From: a virus
Length of the DNA: 25,501 nt
IMG/VR virus record: IMGVR_UViG_3300037502_001333
Span: 1-25,501 of that record
Strand: one strand, 5' to 3'
The number at the start of each line of letters is the position of its first letter. Within the stretch, counting starts at the first letter, position 1. This document shows positions 7,108 through 15,089 of the stretch, in pieces. The notes under the pieces are model-generated. The model was given only the letters and a program-made list of their open reading frames with translations, was not told the DNA's origin and ran no database searches. The translations under genes and the position numbers were made by a program.

Positions 7108-7472
7108 ACGATTTGGAGCATCTGAAGCGACTGCGCCACCATGTGGAGGCGGCATTAGAATACTCTGGAGGCACACACCATTTCGATGATGTCATTGAGA
7201 TGGTCAAGCAGAACAAGTTGCAGGTATGGCCTGCTGTCAATTCTGTGGTGCTCACTGAGATCATTGTCTATCCCAGGCTCAAGAATTTGCATTACTTCTT
7301 GGCTGGTGGCGACCTCGATGAACTCTCACGGATGCGACCGATGATCGAGTCCTGGGGCAAATCGATTGGATGCACCAGGGTGTCATTGGCAGGCCGCAGG
7401 GGCTGGGCCAAGACATTTTTGAAGGATGAGGGGTACAGCCCACAGTGGACTGTCCTTGCGAAGGCACTTTAG
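7104..7472 (+). CDS. GNAT-like small protein at the head of the ejection cassette
   Basis: A protein of 122 residues, ATGA-coupled to the nozzle-like gene. It alternates helices and strands in GNAT order: helix 1-35, strands V-V-L-T-E-I-I-V-Y and N-L-H-Y-F-L-A-G-G (about 48-69), a helix with W-G-K-S-I-G-C, then the strand T-R-V-S-L-A-G-R-R-G-W (91-101) and a C-terminal F-L-K-D-E-G-Y end. The canonical acetyl-CoA loop (Q/R-x-x-G-x-G/A) is not clearly present, so an active acetyltransferase is doubtful. Known parallel: podovirus T7 gp13 is a small protein with a GNAT-like look encoded next to the internal virion proteins. Similar placement suggests a virion assembly role. Confidence 0.6.
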   Translation: MNDLEHLKRLRHHVEAALEYSGGTHHFDDVIEMVKQNKLQVWPAVNSVVLTEIIVYPRLKNLHYFLAGGDLDELSRMRPMIESWGKSIGCTRVSLAGRRGWAKTFLKDEGYSPQWTVLAKAL

Positions 7473-7479
7473 GAGATAG

Positions 7480-8673
7480 ATGATGGCGACAGAACAGCAA
7501 ATCTTGTCATTCTTGCAAACACCCGGCTTGAGCGATCAGCAGATCGCCACCGAGTTGAACCGCATTGGCGCAACAGCGCAGCAGGTGTCGAACGTCACTG
7601 GCGTGCCAGTGGCTGAAGTGCAAAGCCGTATTGCTGCGGCAATGCCAGCAGCAACCACTGCGCGCCCAGCAGTTGAGCAAGGTCTGTTTGATTACTTGCA
7701 GACGCCAGGGCTGACAGATGCACAGATTGCTGCTGAGATTCAACGCTTGGGTGCATCAGCGCAGCAGGTGTCGAACGTCACTGGCGTGCCTGTCAACCAA
7801 GTCAACACCCGTGTTCAGACTGCCAACTACACGCCTGCCGAGAGAGGCTTTTTCAACTTCTTGCAAACGCCTGGCCTGACCGATGCGCAGATTGCTGCCG
7901 AAGCCAACAGGCTTGGCATTCTTCCGCAGCAGGTTTCGAACATTACAGGCGTGCCTCTTGCTGATGCGCAGAACCGATTCTTCACAGAATTCATGCGCAC
8001 ACCTGGTTTGACAGATGCGCAAATTGCTGCCGAGATGGCGCGGCTTGGCATCTCTCAGCAGCAAGTCTCAAGAATTACTGGCGTGCCAGTTCGTGATGTC
8101 ACCAACAGAGCCAACACGGCACTTCCATTTGCCAATGCTGGTGTGCCGTCCAACATGGGTACATACACGCCACCACCGGCAATGTCGCCAACGTCTGCGA
8201 CATTTGCCGAGAACTTCAACAATTACGTTTCGATCCCAATCGGCGCTCAATACAACCCCAACGTGACCGCTGGTGGTGCATCTCCTTACGGCCAGATCCG
8301 CGCCCAGATGCAGCCAATTGGAAACCCCTACGCTGGCACAGTGGGTGGCCAGTTCATGGGTGGCTATGACCCTACCATCTACGACCCCAACCTGTTCACA
8401 AACTTTGTGCAGCAGCGTGCAGATAAAGCAGCCGCTGATGCAGCAGCCACAGCAGCGCAACAGACTGCCATGGACTACGGCGGATTTGATGGTGGCTTGA
8501 TCACCAAGGTCATGGGGCCAAAGCCACCAACACCAGACGATGGCACGATGTTTGTCCAGAAAGGCGAGTACATCGTGAAGAAAGATGCCGTGAATAAATA
8601 TGGCAAGGGCTTGCTGGATAAGGTCAATGAAGGCAAGATTCCAGCAGGCAAGATGAAATCACTTTTGGGTTAA
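7480..8673 (+). CDS. Four-repeat internal virion protein candidate
   Basis: A protein of 397 residues preceded by AGGAG; ATG codons at 7480 and 7483 are both possible, and 7483 has the better spacing. Residues 11-210 hold four copies of a 40-residue helical module: F/Y-x-x-T-P-G-L-T/S-D-x-Q-I-A-x-E, then L/I-G, then Q-Q-V-S-N/R-V/I-T-G-V-P, then R (residues 11-50, 72-111, 127-166, 171-210). The module looks helix-turn-helix-like. Residues 211-330 are low in structure and Pro/Ala/Asn-rich. The C-terminus (G-T-M-F-V-Q-K-G-E-Y-I-V-K-K-D-A-V-N-K-Y) is a compact element I have seen ending other phage proteins. It is the first of five large consecutive genes before the terminator. Ejection or internal head protein is inferred from position. 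Confidence 0.6.
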   Translation: MMATEQQILSFLQTPGLSDQQIATELNRIGATAQQVSNVTGVPVAEVQSRIAAAMPAATTARPAVEQGLFDYLQTPGLTDAQIAAEIQRLGASAQQVSNVTGVPVNQVNTRVQTANYTPAERGFFNFLQTPGLTDAQIAAEANRLGILPQQVSNITGVPLADAQNRFFTEFMRTPGLTDAQIAAEMARLGISQQQVSRITGVPVRDVTNRANTALPFANAGVPSNMGTYTPPPAMSPTSATFAENFNNYVSIPIGAQYNPNVTAGGASPYGQIRAQMQPIGNPYAGTVGGQFMGGYDPTIYDPNLFTNFVQQRADKAAADAAATAAQQTAMDYGGFDGGLITKVMGPKPPTPDDGTMFVQKGEYIVKKDAVNKYGKGLLDKVNEGKIPAGKMKSLLG

Positions 8674-8683
8674 GGGGAACAAA

Positions 8684-9628
8684 ATGTCAAAAGGCGGCGC
8701 ACCAGATGTCACGACCAATGCGGTCGATCCAGACATCAAACAGGCATTCCTTGCCAACTTCCAGAACGCTCAAGGCATTGCAAGCGCATTGCCTGTGCAG
8801 CAGTTCGCTGGCTTCAACCCGATGTATCAGGCTGGCGAGGAGGCTTTGATCAACACGGCCCTGGCTGGCCCAGGCATCAGTGGCACTGACCTCGCAGCCC
8901 AGATGGCTGCATATGGTGGTGTGTACCAGCCAGCCATGCAGACAGCCAACTTGGCTAACCTTAGCCTTGGTCAAGGGCCAGGAACAATTGGCTCATACAT
9001 GAACCCATTCACCAGCCAGGTGCGTGCCAACGCCTTGGCTGATCTGGAGTCAGCACGCCGAGCAGCCATCCAGCAAACTGGCGAACGCGCAACGCAGGCG
9101 CGTGCCTTTGGTGGCTCACGCCAAGGTGTCGCAGAGGCTTTGACCAACGCAGGGTTTGCACGCCAGGCTGGCACGCTCGGCACGACCTTGAACGAGCAAG
9201 CATTCAACCAGGCGGTGCAGATGCAGGCCGCAGATTTGGCACGGCAGCAGCAAGCGCAAGCGGCCAACCAGGCGGCAGGCTTGCAGGGTGCGCAGTTGCG
9301 TTTGGCTGGCGCAGGGCAACTCGGCAGCTTGGCCGCACAGCAGCAGGCTTTGCGCCTTGGCGGTGCACAGGCTGTCATGGGTGCTGGCGGGGCGCGTCAG
9401 GCGGCAGAACAGCAACAGATGGATGCGATCCGCAACATTGGCTTGCAGCGCCTTGGCATCGTGCAGTCCTCCTTGGGTGCGCAGCCTGCCAACCTTGGCG
9501 GCACTGTATCCACACCGACTTACAGCAACCCAGCCGCTGGCGCTCTTGGTGGTGCAATGGCCGGATTCCAGATGGGGGGGCCATACGGTGCAATTGCTGG
9601 CGGTCTTCTTGGCGCATTAGGGGGGTAA
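8684..9628 (+). CDS. Ala/Gln-rich ejection (internal virion) protein candidate
   Basis: A protein of 314 residues with AAGGGGAAC as ribosome site. It is strongly Ala/Gln/Gly-rich: a long helical region at about 115-250 (A-D-L-E-S-A-R-R-A-A-I-Q-Q-T-G-E-R-A, Q-A-Q-A-A-N-Q-A-A-G-L-Q-G-A-Q-L) and a glycine-zipper end (G-A-L-G-G-A-M-A-G-F-Q-M-G-G-P-Y-G-A-I-A) that could enter membranes. Such composition and a Gly-zipper are typical of podovirus DNA-ejection proteins that form a conduit through the cell envelope. No sequence motif proves it; the call combines composition, position after the nozzle-like gene, and neighbours of similar character. Confidence 0.6.
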   Translation: MSKGGAPDVTTNAVDPDIKQAFLANFQNAQGIASALPVQQFAGFNPMYQAGEEALINTALAGPGISGTDLAAQMAAYGGVYQPAMQTANLANLSLGQGPGTIGSYMNPFTSQVRANALADLESARRAAIQQTGERATQARAFGGSRQGVAEALTNAGFARQAGTLGTTLNEQAFNQAVQMQAADLARQQQAQAANQAAGLQGAQLRLAGAGQLGSLAAQQQALRLGGAQAVMGAGGARQAAEQQQMDAIRNIGLQRLGIVQSSLGAQPANLGGTVSTPTYSNPAAGALGGAMAGFQMGGPYGAIAGGLLGALGG

Positions 9629-9631
9629 ACC

Positions 9632-10936
9632 ATGGCTCAATTTGATTTCATGAATATGTTTGCGCCCCGTGGCGCACCATCAGGGCTTGATGCGTTGCTC
9701 AATGCTGACCAGCGCCGACTGATGAACCAGCAGGCCAACCTGTCGGCTGCTACTGCGCTGCTGCAAGCCAGCGGCCCCAGCCGCCAGCGTGTTGGCCTTG
9801 GCCAAGCCCTTGGCGCTGCTTTGCAGGCTGGCCAACAAGGCTACCAGCAAGCCCGTGCTGGGTCTTTGCAAGAGTTGCTGCTGGGTGAGAAGTTGCGGGA
9901 GGCGCAGCGCAATGCCACCGCTGAAGAAACCTTCAGGAATCTGCTCAACCCTCCAGCGCAGCCAGCACCAGCAGGCGGTCAAGTTGCTATGCCACCAGCG
10001 GCTATTGATGGCCAAGGCGTGCAAGTGTTTGCACCAGATGCACCTGTGCGCCATGTTGCTGCACCTCAGGCTGGCATTTTCAGCAACTTGACGCCAGAGC
10101 AGCGTGCGCTGGTTGGCAGCCTTGGCCGCGAAAAGGGGACTCAGTACCTGCTGGATACCATGAAGCCAGAGGCCACACCAGAAGCCATCAGGACGCTGAG
10201 AGCATTGGGCTTGCCTGTTACTTTGGAGGGTTTGCGTCAACTCGATAAGCCAGAGGCATCACCATCAGAAGTCAAAATTCTGCAAGCTACCAACACGCCA
10301 GTGACGTTTGAAAACATCATGCGCCTGCGTCAGTCTGGTGCATCCAACGTTAAGGTCAACGTGCCAGTTGACATGACAGGTGGCCAAAAGGGTTTTGAAA
10401 ATGAAATGAAACTTGGCAGCGCATTCAAGGGTGAGCCAATTTACAAAGACTTCAGCGACATGAAGTCTTCATTCAGCCAAGTGGTGTCTTCACTGAGTGC
10501 TGGCACGCCAATTGGCGATGTGGCTGGCGCTACCAAGATCATGAAGCTGCTGGACCCTGGGTCTGTGGTGCGAGAGTCTGAATTGGCCATTGCCATGCAG
10601 GCTGCTGGCCGCATGGACCGTTTGCAGAACTACTTCAACAACATGATCACGGGCGAGAAGTTGACGCCAACACAGCGTGAAGACTTCAAGGCTTTGGCCA
10701 ACGAACTGTATGCAGCCGCTGGCGATGCGTACAACAAAAAGCGTGCAGAGTATGAGCAGTTCGGCCAAGCCTATGGCTTCAAGAATCTGAACACTGCACT
10801 TGGCCCTGCGGCCAACATCCCATCTCTTGTGCGCAAAACGCCTGGTGCTGGCGGCAGTGCTGGAGGTGGCGCCAGAACAAGTACAGGACCACGGCTTGAG
10901 CGCGGTCCAGATGGTATGTTGCGTTACGTCCCATAA
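9632..10936 (+). CDS. Internal virion / ejection protein candidate
   Basis: A protein of 434 residues, starting 3 nt after the previous stop with a G-run (GGGGGG) as ribosome site. The N-terminal 110 residues are Ala/Gln/Leu-rich helix (L-N-A-D-Q-R-R-L-M-N-Q-Q-A-N-L-S-A-A-T-A). The middle (about 165-235) contains related helical segments ending in T-P, with I-R-T-L-R-A-L-G-L-P-V-T-L-E-G-L echoed by I-L-Q-A-T-N-T-P-V-T-F-E-N-I. The C-terminal half (about 250-400) is mixed helix with a Gly-rich linker (G-A-G-G-S-A-G-G-G-A) and an end R-G-P-D-G-M-L-R-Y-V-P. No named family is recognised. It is called as part of the ejection cassette from its place and composition. Confidence 0.6.
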   Translation: MAQFDFMNMFAPRGAPSGLDALLNADQRRLMNQQANLSAATALLQASGPSRQRVGLGQALGAALQAGQQGYQQARAGSLQELLLGEKLREAQRNATAEETFRNLLNPPAQPAPAGGQVAMPPAAIDGQGVQVFAPDAPVRHVAAPQAGIFSNLTPEQRALVGSLGREKGTQYLLDTMKPEATPEAIRTLRALGLPVTLEGLRQLDKPEASPSEVKILQATNTPVTFENIMRLRQSGASNVKVNVPVDMTGGQKGFENEMKLGSAFKGEPIYKDFSDMKSSFSQVVSSLSAGTPIGDVAGATKIMKLLDPGSVVRESELAIAMQAAGRMDRLQNYFNNMITGEKLTPTQREDFKALANELYAAAGDAYNKKRAEYEQFGQAYGFKNLNTALGPAANIPSLVRKTPGAGGSAGGGARTSTGPRLERGPDGMLRYVP

Positions 10937-10949
10937 GTAAGGTAAAGAT

Positions 10950-12794
10950 ATGGCCGACAAAATTGTTGAAGTCCCGAACATCGGACGAGTGGCATTCCCA
11001 TCGGCAATGACCGATGAGGAAATCCTAAAGGCCATTGGCGATCTGCTAAGTGGTGGTGAGCAGCAACCAGACACCTTGTCTCGCCAAGCTGGCTTGGCCG
11101 TGCGTCCCATGGCCCAGGCTGTGATGACAGGCGGCGGTATGCTGCCGCTGGCTGTGGACCCTTTGGTCAACCTGTTCAACCTGGCGGCTGGCACAAACGT
11201 GCCGACCATGACGCAGGCCACACAGACAACGCTCAATCGCATGGGCTTCCCACAGCCTCGCACAGCGCAAGAGCGCGTGGTGCAAGACGTTGCTGGCGCT
11301 GGCTACGGTGTGGGCGGCTTGGCCAATCTGGCCGCGCGCGCAGCGCCTATCGTGACATCACCCACAGCGCAGGGCGTGACCCAGATGCTGGCCACTAACC
11401 CATTGGCGCAGTCTTCCGCAGCATTAGCATCATCTGCCGCTGGTGGTGCACTGCGTGAGGGCGAGTTCTCTCCAGGCGTGCAGTTGGTCGGCGCAATGGG
11501 CGCTGGCATGATCGCCCCTGGTGGCCAGAGCCTGCCACTGACTCAGCGTGCGATGGCTGGTACTGGTGCATTGGTGCAGCCATTCTCACGCGAAGGTCGC
11601 CAGGTCATCGTGGGTAATGTGCTGCGCAATGTCGCAACAAATCCAGAACAAGCCATGGCCAACTTGCAGCAGGCTCAATCCACAGTCCCAGGGCTGCGCC
11701 TGACCACAGCCGCTGCTGCTCGAGATCCTGGCCTGGCTGGTCTTGAGACACCCCTGCGATCTGCTGTATTCGACCCGTCAAACCAGTTTGGCGCAAGACT
11801 GTCGGCCAACCAGCAAGCCCTGCTTGAAGGCTTCCGCAGACTGTCGGGCCAGCCTGGCTCGATTGAGCGCGCCGAGGCCAAGCGCCAAAGCATCACAGCG
11901 CCAATGCGTGAGTCGGCATTTGCCAACGCGCAGCCCGTATCTGTCGAGCCAATTGCTGCCGCCATCCAAGGCATCACCAGCAACCCAGCAACGCAGCGTG
12001 AAACTGTTGACCAGGCCATGAAGTATGTGGCCGATTTGTTGGCCAAGCGTGTTGACCCAGCGACAGGGACCATCAACCCGATGGCGCTTTATGGCGTGCG
12101 CAAAGACATTGGCACGGCTATGTCTGGAAAACTTTCAGGAGATGCCTCCAACTTGAAACTTGCAAAAGGTGAATTGAGATCTCTTTTGCCCGTCATCGAT
12201 GCAGTCATCGAATCTGGTGCGCCAGGCTTTAACCGCTATATGCAGCAGTTTGAAAAATCATCGAGCGCCATCGACCAGATGCGCTTGCTGCAAGGCATCG
12301 AGGCCCAGGTCACGACAGGCCAGCCAAACCTGATGACGGGTGAGCCTGTGCTGGCAGCCGCTGCACTGCGCAGACAGTTGGCCATGAAGAAGGAAGAGAT
12401 CGGCGCTGACCTGTCGCCAGCAGCGCAAAGACGCCTGGACAACATCATCAACGAGATCAACCGTGGTCAGGCTGCGACTGCACCAGGTGTGCGTGCACCA
12501 GGCTCCAACACCTTCCAGAACATGAGCATGGGCAACCTGATTGGCCGTGTGTTCAGTGAGTCGATGGCCGACAACACCACACTACGCACCATGACACGGC
12601 CTCTCGATTGGCTGTACAAGCTGCCCGATCAGCAGGTGCAGCAGTTGCTGGTCGAGGCCATGCTGGACCCCAAGCTGGCAGCCCAGATGATGAGCAAGGC
12701 CAGCATCATGAAGGTCGAGCCACTGGCCAAGTCACTGCGTAAGAAGGCCGAGGAACTCGGCTACGGCTCAATCATTGGCGCTGCTCAGGAGTAA
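10950..12794 (+). CDS. Large internal virion / ejection protein candidate
   Basis: A protein of 614 residues with a weak TAAGGT ribosome site. The first 33 residues (V-E-V-P-N-I-G-R-V-A-F-P-S-A-M-T-D-E-E-I) form a short motif that I have met at the N-terminus of phage internal proteins. Residues about 45-200 are Ala/Gly/Val-rich with several weakly hydrophobic helices (A-G-A-G-Y-G-V-G-G-L-A-N-L-A-A-R-A), so membrane insertion is possible. The rest is helical (I-E-R-A-E-A-K-R-Q-S-I-T, L-L-Q-G-I-E-A-Q-V) with a basic end. This is the largest of the run, comparable in place to the third large ejection protein of podoviruses. No lytic transglycosylase motif is seen, which argues against direct equivalence to T7 gp16. 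Confidence 0.6.
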   Translation: MADKIVEVPNIGRVAFPSAMTDEEILKAIGDLLSGGEQQPDTLSRQAGLAVRPMAQAVMTGGGMLPLAVDPLVNLFNLAAGTNVPTMTQATQTTLNRMGFPQPRTAQERVVQDVAGAGYGVGGLANLAARAAPIVTSPTAQGVTQMLATNPLAQSSAALASSAAGGALREGEFSPGVQLVGAMGAGMIAPGGQSLPLTQRAMAGTGALVQPFSREGRQVIVGNVLRNVATNPEQAMANLQQAQSTVPGLRLTTAAAARDPGLAGLETPLRSAVFDPSNQFGARLSANQQALLEGFRRLSGQPGSIERAEAKRQSITAPMRESAFANAQPVSVEPIAAAIQGITSNPATQRETVDQAMKYVADLLAKRVDPATGTINPMALYGVRKDIGTAMSGKLSGDASNLKLAKGELRSLLPVIDAVIESGAPGFNRYMQQFEKSSSAIDQMRLLQGIEAQVTTGQPNLMTGEPVLAAAALRRQLAMKKEEIGADLSPAAQRRLDNIINEINRGQAATAPGVRAPGSNTFQNMSMGNLIGRVFSESMADNTTLRTMTRPLDWLYKLPDQQVQQLLVEAMLDPKLAAQMMSKASIMKVEPLAKSLRKKAEELGYGSIIGAAQE

Positions 12795-12798
12795 AAGC

Positions 12799-13965
12799 AT
12801 GGCTGGATTGCTGGGTGATATTTTTGGCGCTGCCGATGCAACCAAGCGCAGGCTGCGCGATGTGGTGGCCAATCCGCTACTGAGTGCGCAGCAGTTTGTC
12901 GGCAACCTCAACGACAGGGCCAGAAACCTCAACGAAATGACAGCAGCCGCTGCGCTTGAGGGCGTGGACTATGGCCCAGCATCCAGGCGCTTAGGTGGCC
13001 TGTTGGCTGATGCGTACAACCCTGTTGGCATGACAATGCGCGTGCCTGGCAAAGCCTTTGACCCACGATTTGATGATCGGGCTAAAGAGCAAGAACGCTT
13101 GGCCAAGCTGACCACAGATGTGACTGAGCGCGTCACCAACGTGCCGCAAGTATCGTTGACCAATTTTGTTGGCAGGCCATTTATCACATCGATGGCCGAC
13201 AGGACGGGTGTCGGTATGCTCAACAGGATCAACAATGTGGACCTCAACAGGCCAGTGAACACGCAGGGTGGTCAGCCCTTTATGTTTGATAACCCTGGTC
13301 AAGTTTGGGCGTCTGCAAGAGGACCAGCTAAGCAGATTTTGCAAGAGGCTGAGATCATCAAGCAGGTCACTGGCCAAAACCCATTGTTTTTGCCATGGCG
13401 CATGGCCCCAACTGGCGGCGACTTTGCATCCATGACGGGCGAGGCTATGCTGTCATACGCAGATGCAGCAATGAACAAGACAAACAAAAAGAAGCTGGAT
13501 CGAATGATCAAGGGATACATCCCTGAATGGTCCGGCGTCAGTTCAGACAAAGCAGCAGAGCAATTCAGGGCAGCCCCAGACCGGGTGCGCAAAGCACTCA
13601 AAAACGCCATGGACGTTCAATTCAGGGATGCTGGTGGTTTGAGTATTGGCGAGGCGCGTTTGTCTGTTGCCGACCCATTTCAGTTGACCAGCCCTGATGC
13701 TGGCCTACTAAGTGTTGGCGAAGTTTTTGCAGACAAAGCCCTGATCCCTAAATCTGGCCATGCTGCATATCCGGCAGGCGTTCCAGGCCAAGGCTTGGGC
13801 CAACTCAAAGAAGATGTGAACATCTTCCAGTTGATGCCCAATGTGGTCAGCGCTAGAGGTATTCCAGATCCGAGAAACCCACGGGCAACAGACATCAGGG
13901 CTTTGCAGATGAAGCCCTATGCTGGAGTCATCACAGACGAATTGCTCAAGCGGCTTGGCTACTGA
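12799..13965 (+). CDS. Uncharacterised protein at the end of the late operon (possible virion cargo)
   Basis: The ATG at 12799 is chosen because AGGAG lies 6 nt upstream and the prior gene ends 4 nt before; a TTG at 12775 in frame is unsupported. This gives 388 residues. Residues 1-90 are helical and Arg-rich (D-A-T-K-R-R-L-R-D-V-V-A-N-P); the C-terminal 250 residues are mixed with conserved-looking Trp, Asp and Gly positions (N-P-G-Q-V-W-A-S-A-R-G-P-A-K, F-L-P-W-R-M-A-P-T-G-G-D-F). No named family is recognised. As the last gene before the terminator and in the ejection run, it may be a protein carried in the virion and delivered with the DNA, possibly an enzyme. That is inference. Confidence 0.6.
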   Translation: MAGLLGDIFGAADATKRRLRDVVANPLLSAQQFVGNLNDRARNLNEMTAAAALEGVDYGPASRRLGGLLADAYNPVGMTMRVPGKAFDPRFDDRAKEQERLAKLTTDVTERVTNVPQVSLTNFVGRPFITSMADRTGVGMLNRINNVDLNRPVNTQGGQPFMFDNPGQVWASARGPAKQILQEAEIIKQVTGQNPLFLPWRMAPTGGDFASMTGEAMLSYADAAMNKTNKKKLDRMIKGYIPEWSGVSSDKAAEQFRAAPDRVRKALKNAMDVQFRDAGGLSIGEARLSVADPFQLTSPDAGLLSVGEVFADKALIPKSGHAAYPAGVPGQGLGQLKEDVNIFQLMPNVVSARGIPDPRNPRATDIRALQMKPYAGVITDELLKRLGY

Positions 13966-14146
13966 TCAAAAACTCTGGACGAAAAAGGCTGGCGACTTTG
14001 TCCCCGGCCTTTTCTTTTATGAACTCAAGCACCTGATCTTGCGTCACATCAGTGATGCCAGAGACAATGCAATAAGTCTCATGCAGGGACAAGACACGCA
14101 GCACTGACGCTGGCATCTTCACATCAACATTAACCATCGGCGTCAT
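13946..14146 (-). CDS. Small protein, last gene of the minus-strand operon
   Basis: A protein of 66 residues (M-T-P-M-V-N-V-D-V-K-M-P-A-S-V-L-R-V-L). The ribosome site GGAGGTG before the ATG is strong, and the start overlaps the previous gene's stop by ATGA, so it is a real gene. It looks like a short strand followed by helices (T-Q-D-Q-V-L-E-F-I-K-E-K-A-G-D-K). The end of its coding sequence overlaps the convergent late gene by 20 nt and includes the likely terminator. No family is recognised; it is the distal gene of an early, probably regulatory or host-takeover operon. Confidence 0.65.
   Translation of the reverse strand: MTPMVNVDVKMPASVLRVLSLHETYCIVSGITDVTQDQVLEFIKEKAGDKVASLFRPEFLISSQAA
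13983..14018 (+). terminator. Likely intrinsic terminator at end of late operon (bidirectional)
   Basis: A stem AAAAGGCTGG / CCGGCCTTTT (10 pairs, one G-T) with a 10-nt loop is followed by C and TTTT, 18 nt after the stop of the late operon's last gene. On the minus strand the same stem is followed by a T run, so it could stop transcription from both sides. It lies inside the coding region of the minus-strand gene at 13946-14146. Confidence 0.6.
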
Positions 14147-14541
14147 TTCACACCTCCAAAAAACGCAGCAACAAGCGGGTCACGTTTGACGACCCGTCTT
14201 TGTTGTCTGCGCTTGGCATCCTTGAATGCCTTGTCCTCAATCGTCATCTTTGCCCTGAACTCTTTGACCCGCTGCGTGCTCGTGCGCCCTGTTGGTGGTG
14301 GTGCTGGCACATCAACGCCAAAGCCCATCTTGTACATTGGCCGCCAGCGGTAACTGTCACCAGCAGGCGACCATGCCGCAATGTGCACCAGCCCCTTGGC
14401 GTGCAACTCTTGCAGCCTGCGCTGGACCACACGGCGATTGCTGAACACGATCTCCATCAGTTCCCTGTCGCAGCGTGGCGTGCCATCGGCCAAGGCAATC
14501 AGCAGGCTTGGCAGCACGCGAGGCTTTAATCCTCCAGCCAT
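14143..14541 (-). CDS. Winged-helix DNA-binding protein
   Basis: A protein of 132 residues. Residues 1-75 read as a winged helix: L-P-S-L-L-I-A-L-A-D-G-T-P-R-C-D-R-E-L, then a recognition-helix-like N-R-R-V-V-Q-R-R-L-Q-E-L-H-A-K-G-L-V-H-I and a wing (Y-R-W-R-P-M-Y). The C-terminal part is strongly basic (K-D-A-K-R-R-Q-Q-R-R-V-V-K-R) and probably contacts nucleic acid. It overlaps the next gene by ATGA and the preceding one by 16 nt. It may be a transcription regulator of the phage switch or a replication helper; nothing in the sequence separates these. Confidence 0.7.
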   Translation of the reverse strand: MAGGLKPRVLPSLLIALADGTPRCDRELMEIVFSNRRVVQRRLQELHAKGLVHIAAWSPAGDSYRWRPMYKMGFGVDVPAPPPTGRTSTQRVKEFRAKMTIEDKAFKDAKRRQQRRVVKRDPLVAAFFGGVK

Positions 14542-14726
14542 TTTCTTGCCTCATCCTGTTTGACTTCCCACAGCGCCAAGTCCCTGCGCCTGGCACGCTC
14601 AAGCATCCCCCTGGCCACATAAGCCCGAGTGCGAAGATCTTGCGGTATTGCGTGGCCACTGCCATCTGGGTCCAGCAGGTCATCGAGCAAATCGATGGCC
14701 ACATCCAACGCTGGTGTGATGCTCAT
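14526..14726 (-). CDS. Small acidic helical protein
   Basis: A protein of 66 residues with a clear GGAGG ribosome site before the ATG. The first half is acidic and helical (A-L-D-V-A-I-D-L-L-D-D-L-L-D-P-D-G), the second basic (R-G-M-L-E-R-A-R-R-R-D-L-A-L-W-E-V-K-Q). The start overlaps the preceding stop by ATGA. Acidic small early proteins sometimes act as inhibitors or DNA mimics, but nothing here proves that; no family is recognised. Confidence 0.65.
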   Translation of the reverse strand: MSITPALDVAIDLLDDLLDPDGSGHAIPQDLRTRAYVARGMLERARRRDLALWEVKQDEARKWLED

Positions 14727-14899
14727 TTCAGATCCTCCGCATCTTTGCGGTACAGCGGCCCAAAGTGCATCAGGCTTGGCAGCTTGAAGGCATCCATTGC
14801 GCCAGGCCTGCTGGCGTAAGGCAGCAACTCCTTGCCATCGTATGTGCCAGCCATCCGATTGATCATGGTAGGTGGGGTCTTAATAGATTGGTCGGCCAT
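14723..14899 (-). CDS. Small hypothetical protein
   Basis: A frame of 58 residues (M-A-D-Q-S-I-K-T-P-P-T-M-I-N-R-M-A-G-T-Y), coupled by ATGA to the following gene and overlapping the preceding one by 20 nt. It is without Cys and has a proline-rich start and a C-terminal L-M-H-F-G-P-L-Y-R-K-D-A-E-D-L-K. The ribosome site is weak (TTAGAAA), so translation is probably coupled to the gene before. No family is recognised; existence rests on tight packing between two supported genes. Confidence 0.55.
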   Translation of the reverse strand: MADQSIKTPPTMINRMAGTYDGKELLPYASRPGAMDAFKLPSLMHFGPLYRKDAEDLK

Positions 14900-15089
14900 T
14901 TTCTAAGCAATCAATTTGATATTGGAGATTCTGGACTTTACGCCATGCCTGGTCACGGCCTTGCAGGTCGCTCGGGCAATTGCGCACGGCGTGCGCTGGC
15001 AGGCTCATCTGGTGAGCCTGATCCAGTGCGTGCTGCAACTGCGCTTCCAGTTCCGGCAGGTCGGCAATGGTGAGGTCTTTGACTCTCAT
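14880..15089 (-). CDS. Small helical protein
   Basis: A protein of 69 residues. The ATG at 15089 is preferred to an upstream TTG at 15113 because it gives an ATGA overlap with the preceding gene, as elsewhere in this operon. The N-terminus (M-R-V-K-D-L-T-I-A-D-L-P-E-L-E-A-Q-L-Q-H-A-L) suggests two amphipathic helices joined by a loop with Cys (V-R-N-C-P-S-D-L-Q-G-R-D). No ribosome site is evident, fitting coupled translation. No family is recognised. Confidence 0.55.
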   Translation of the reverse strand: MRVKDLTIADLPELEAQLQHALDQAHQMSLPAHAVRNCPSDLQGRDQAWRKVQNLQYQIDCLENGRPIY

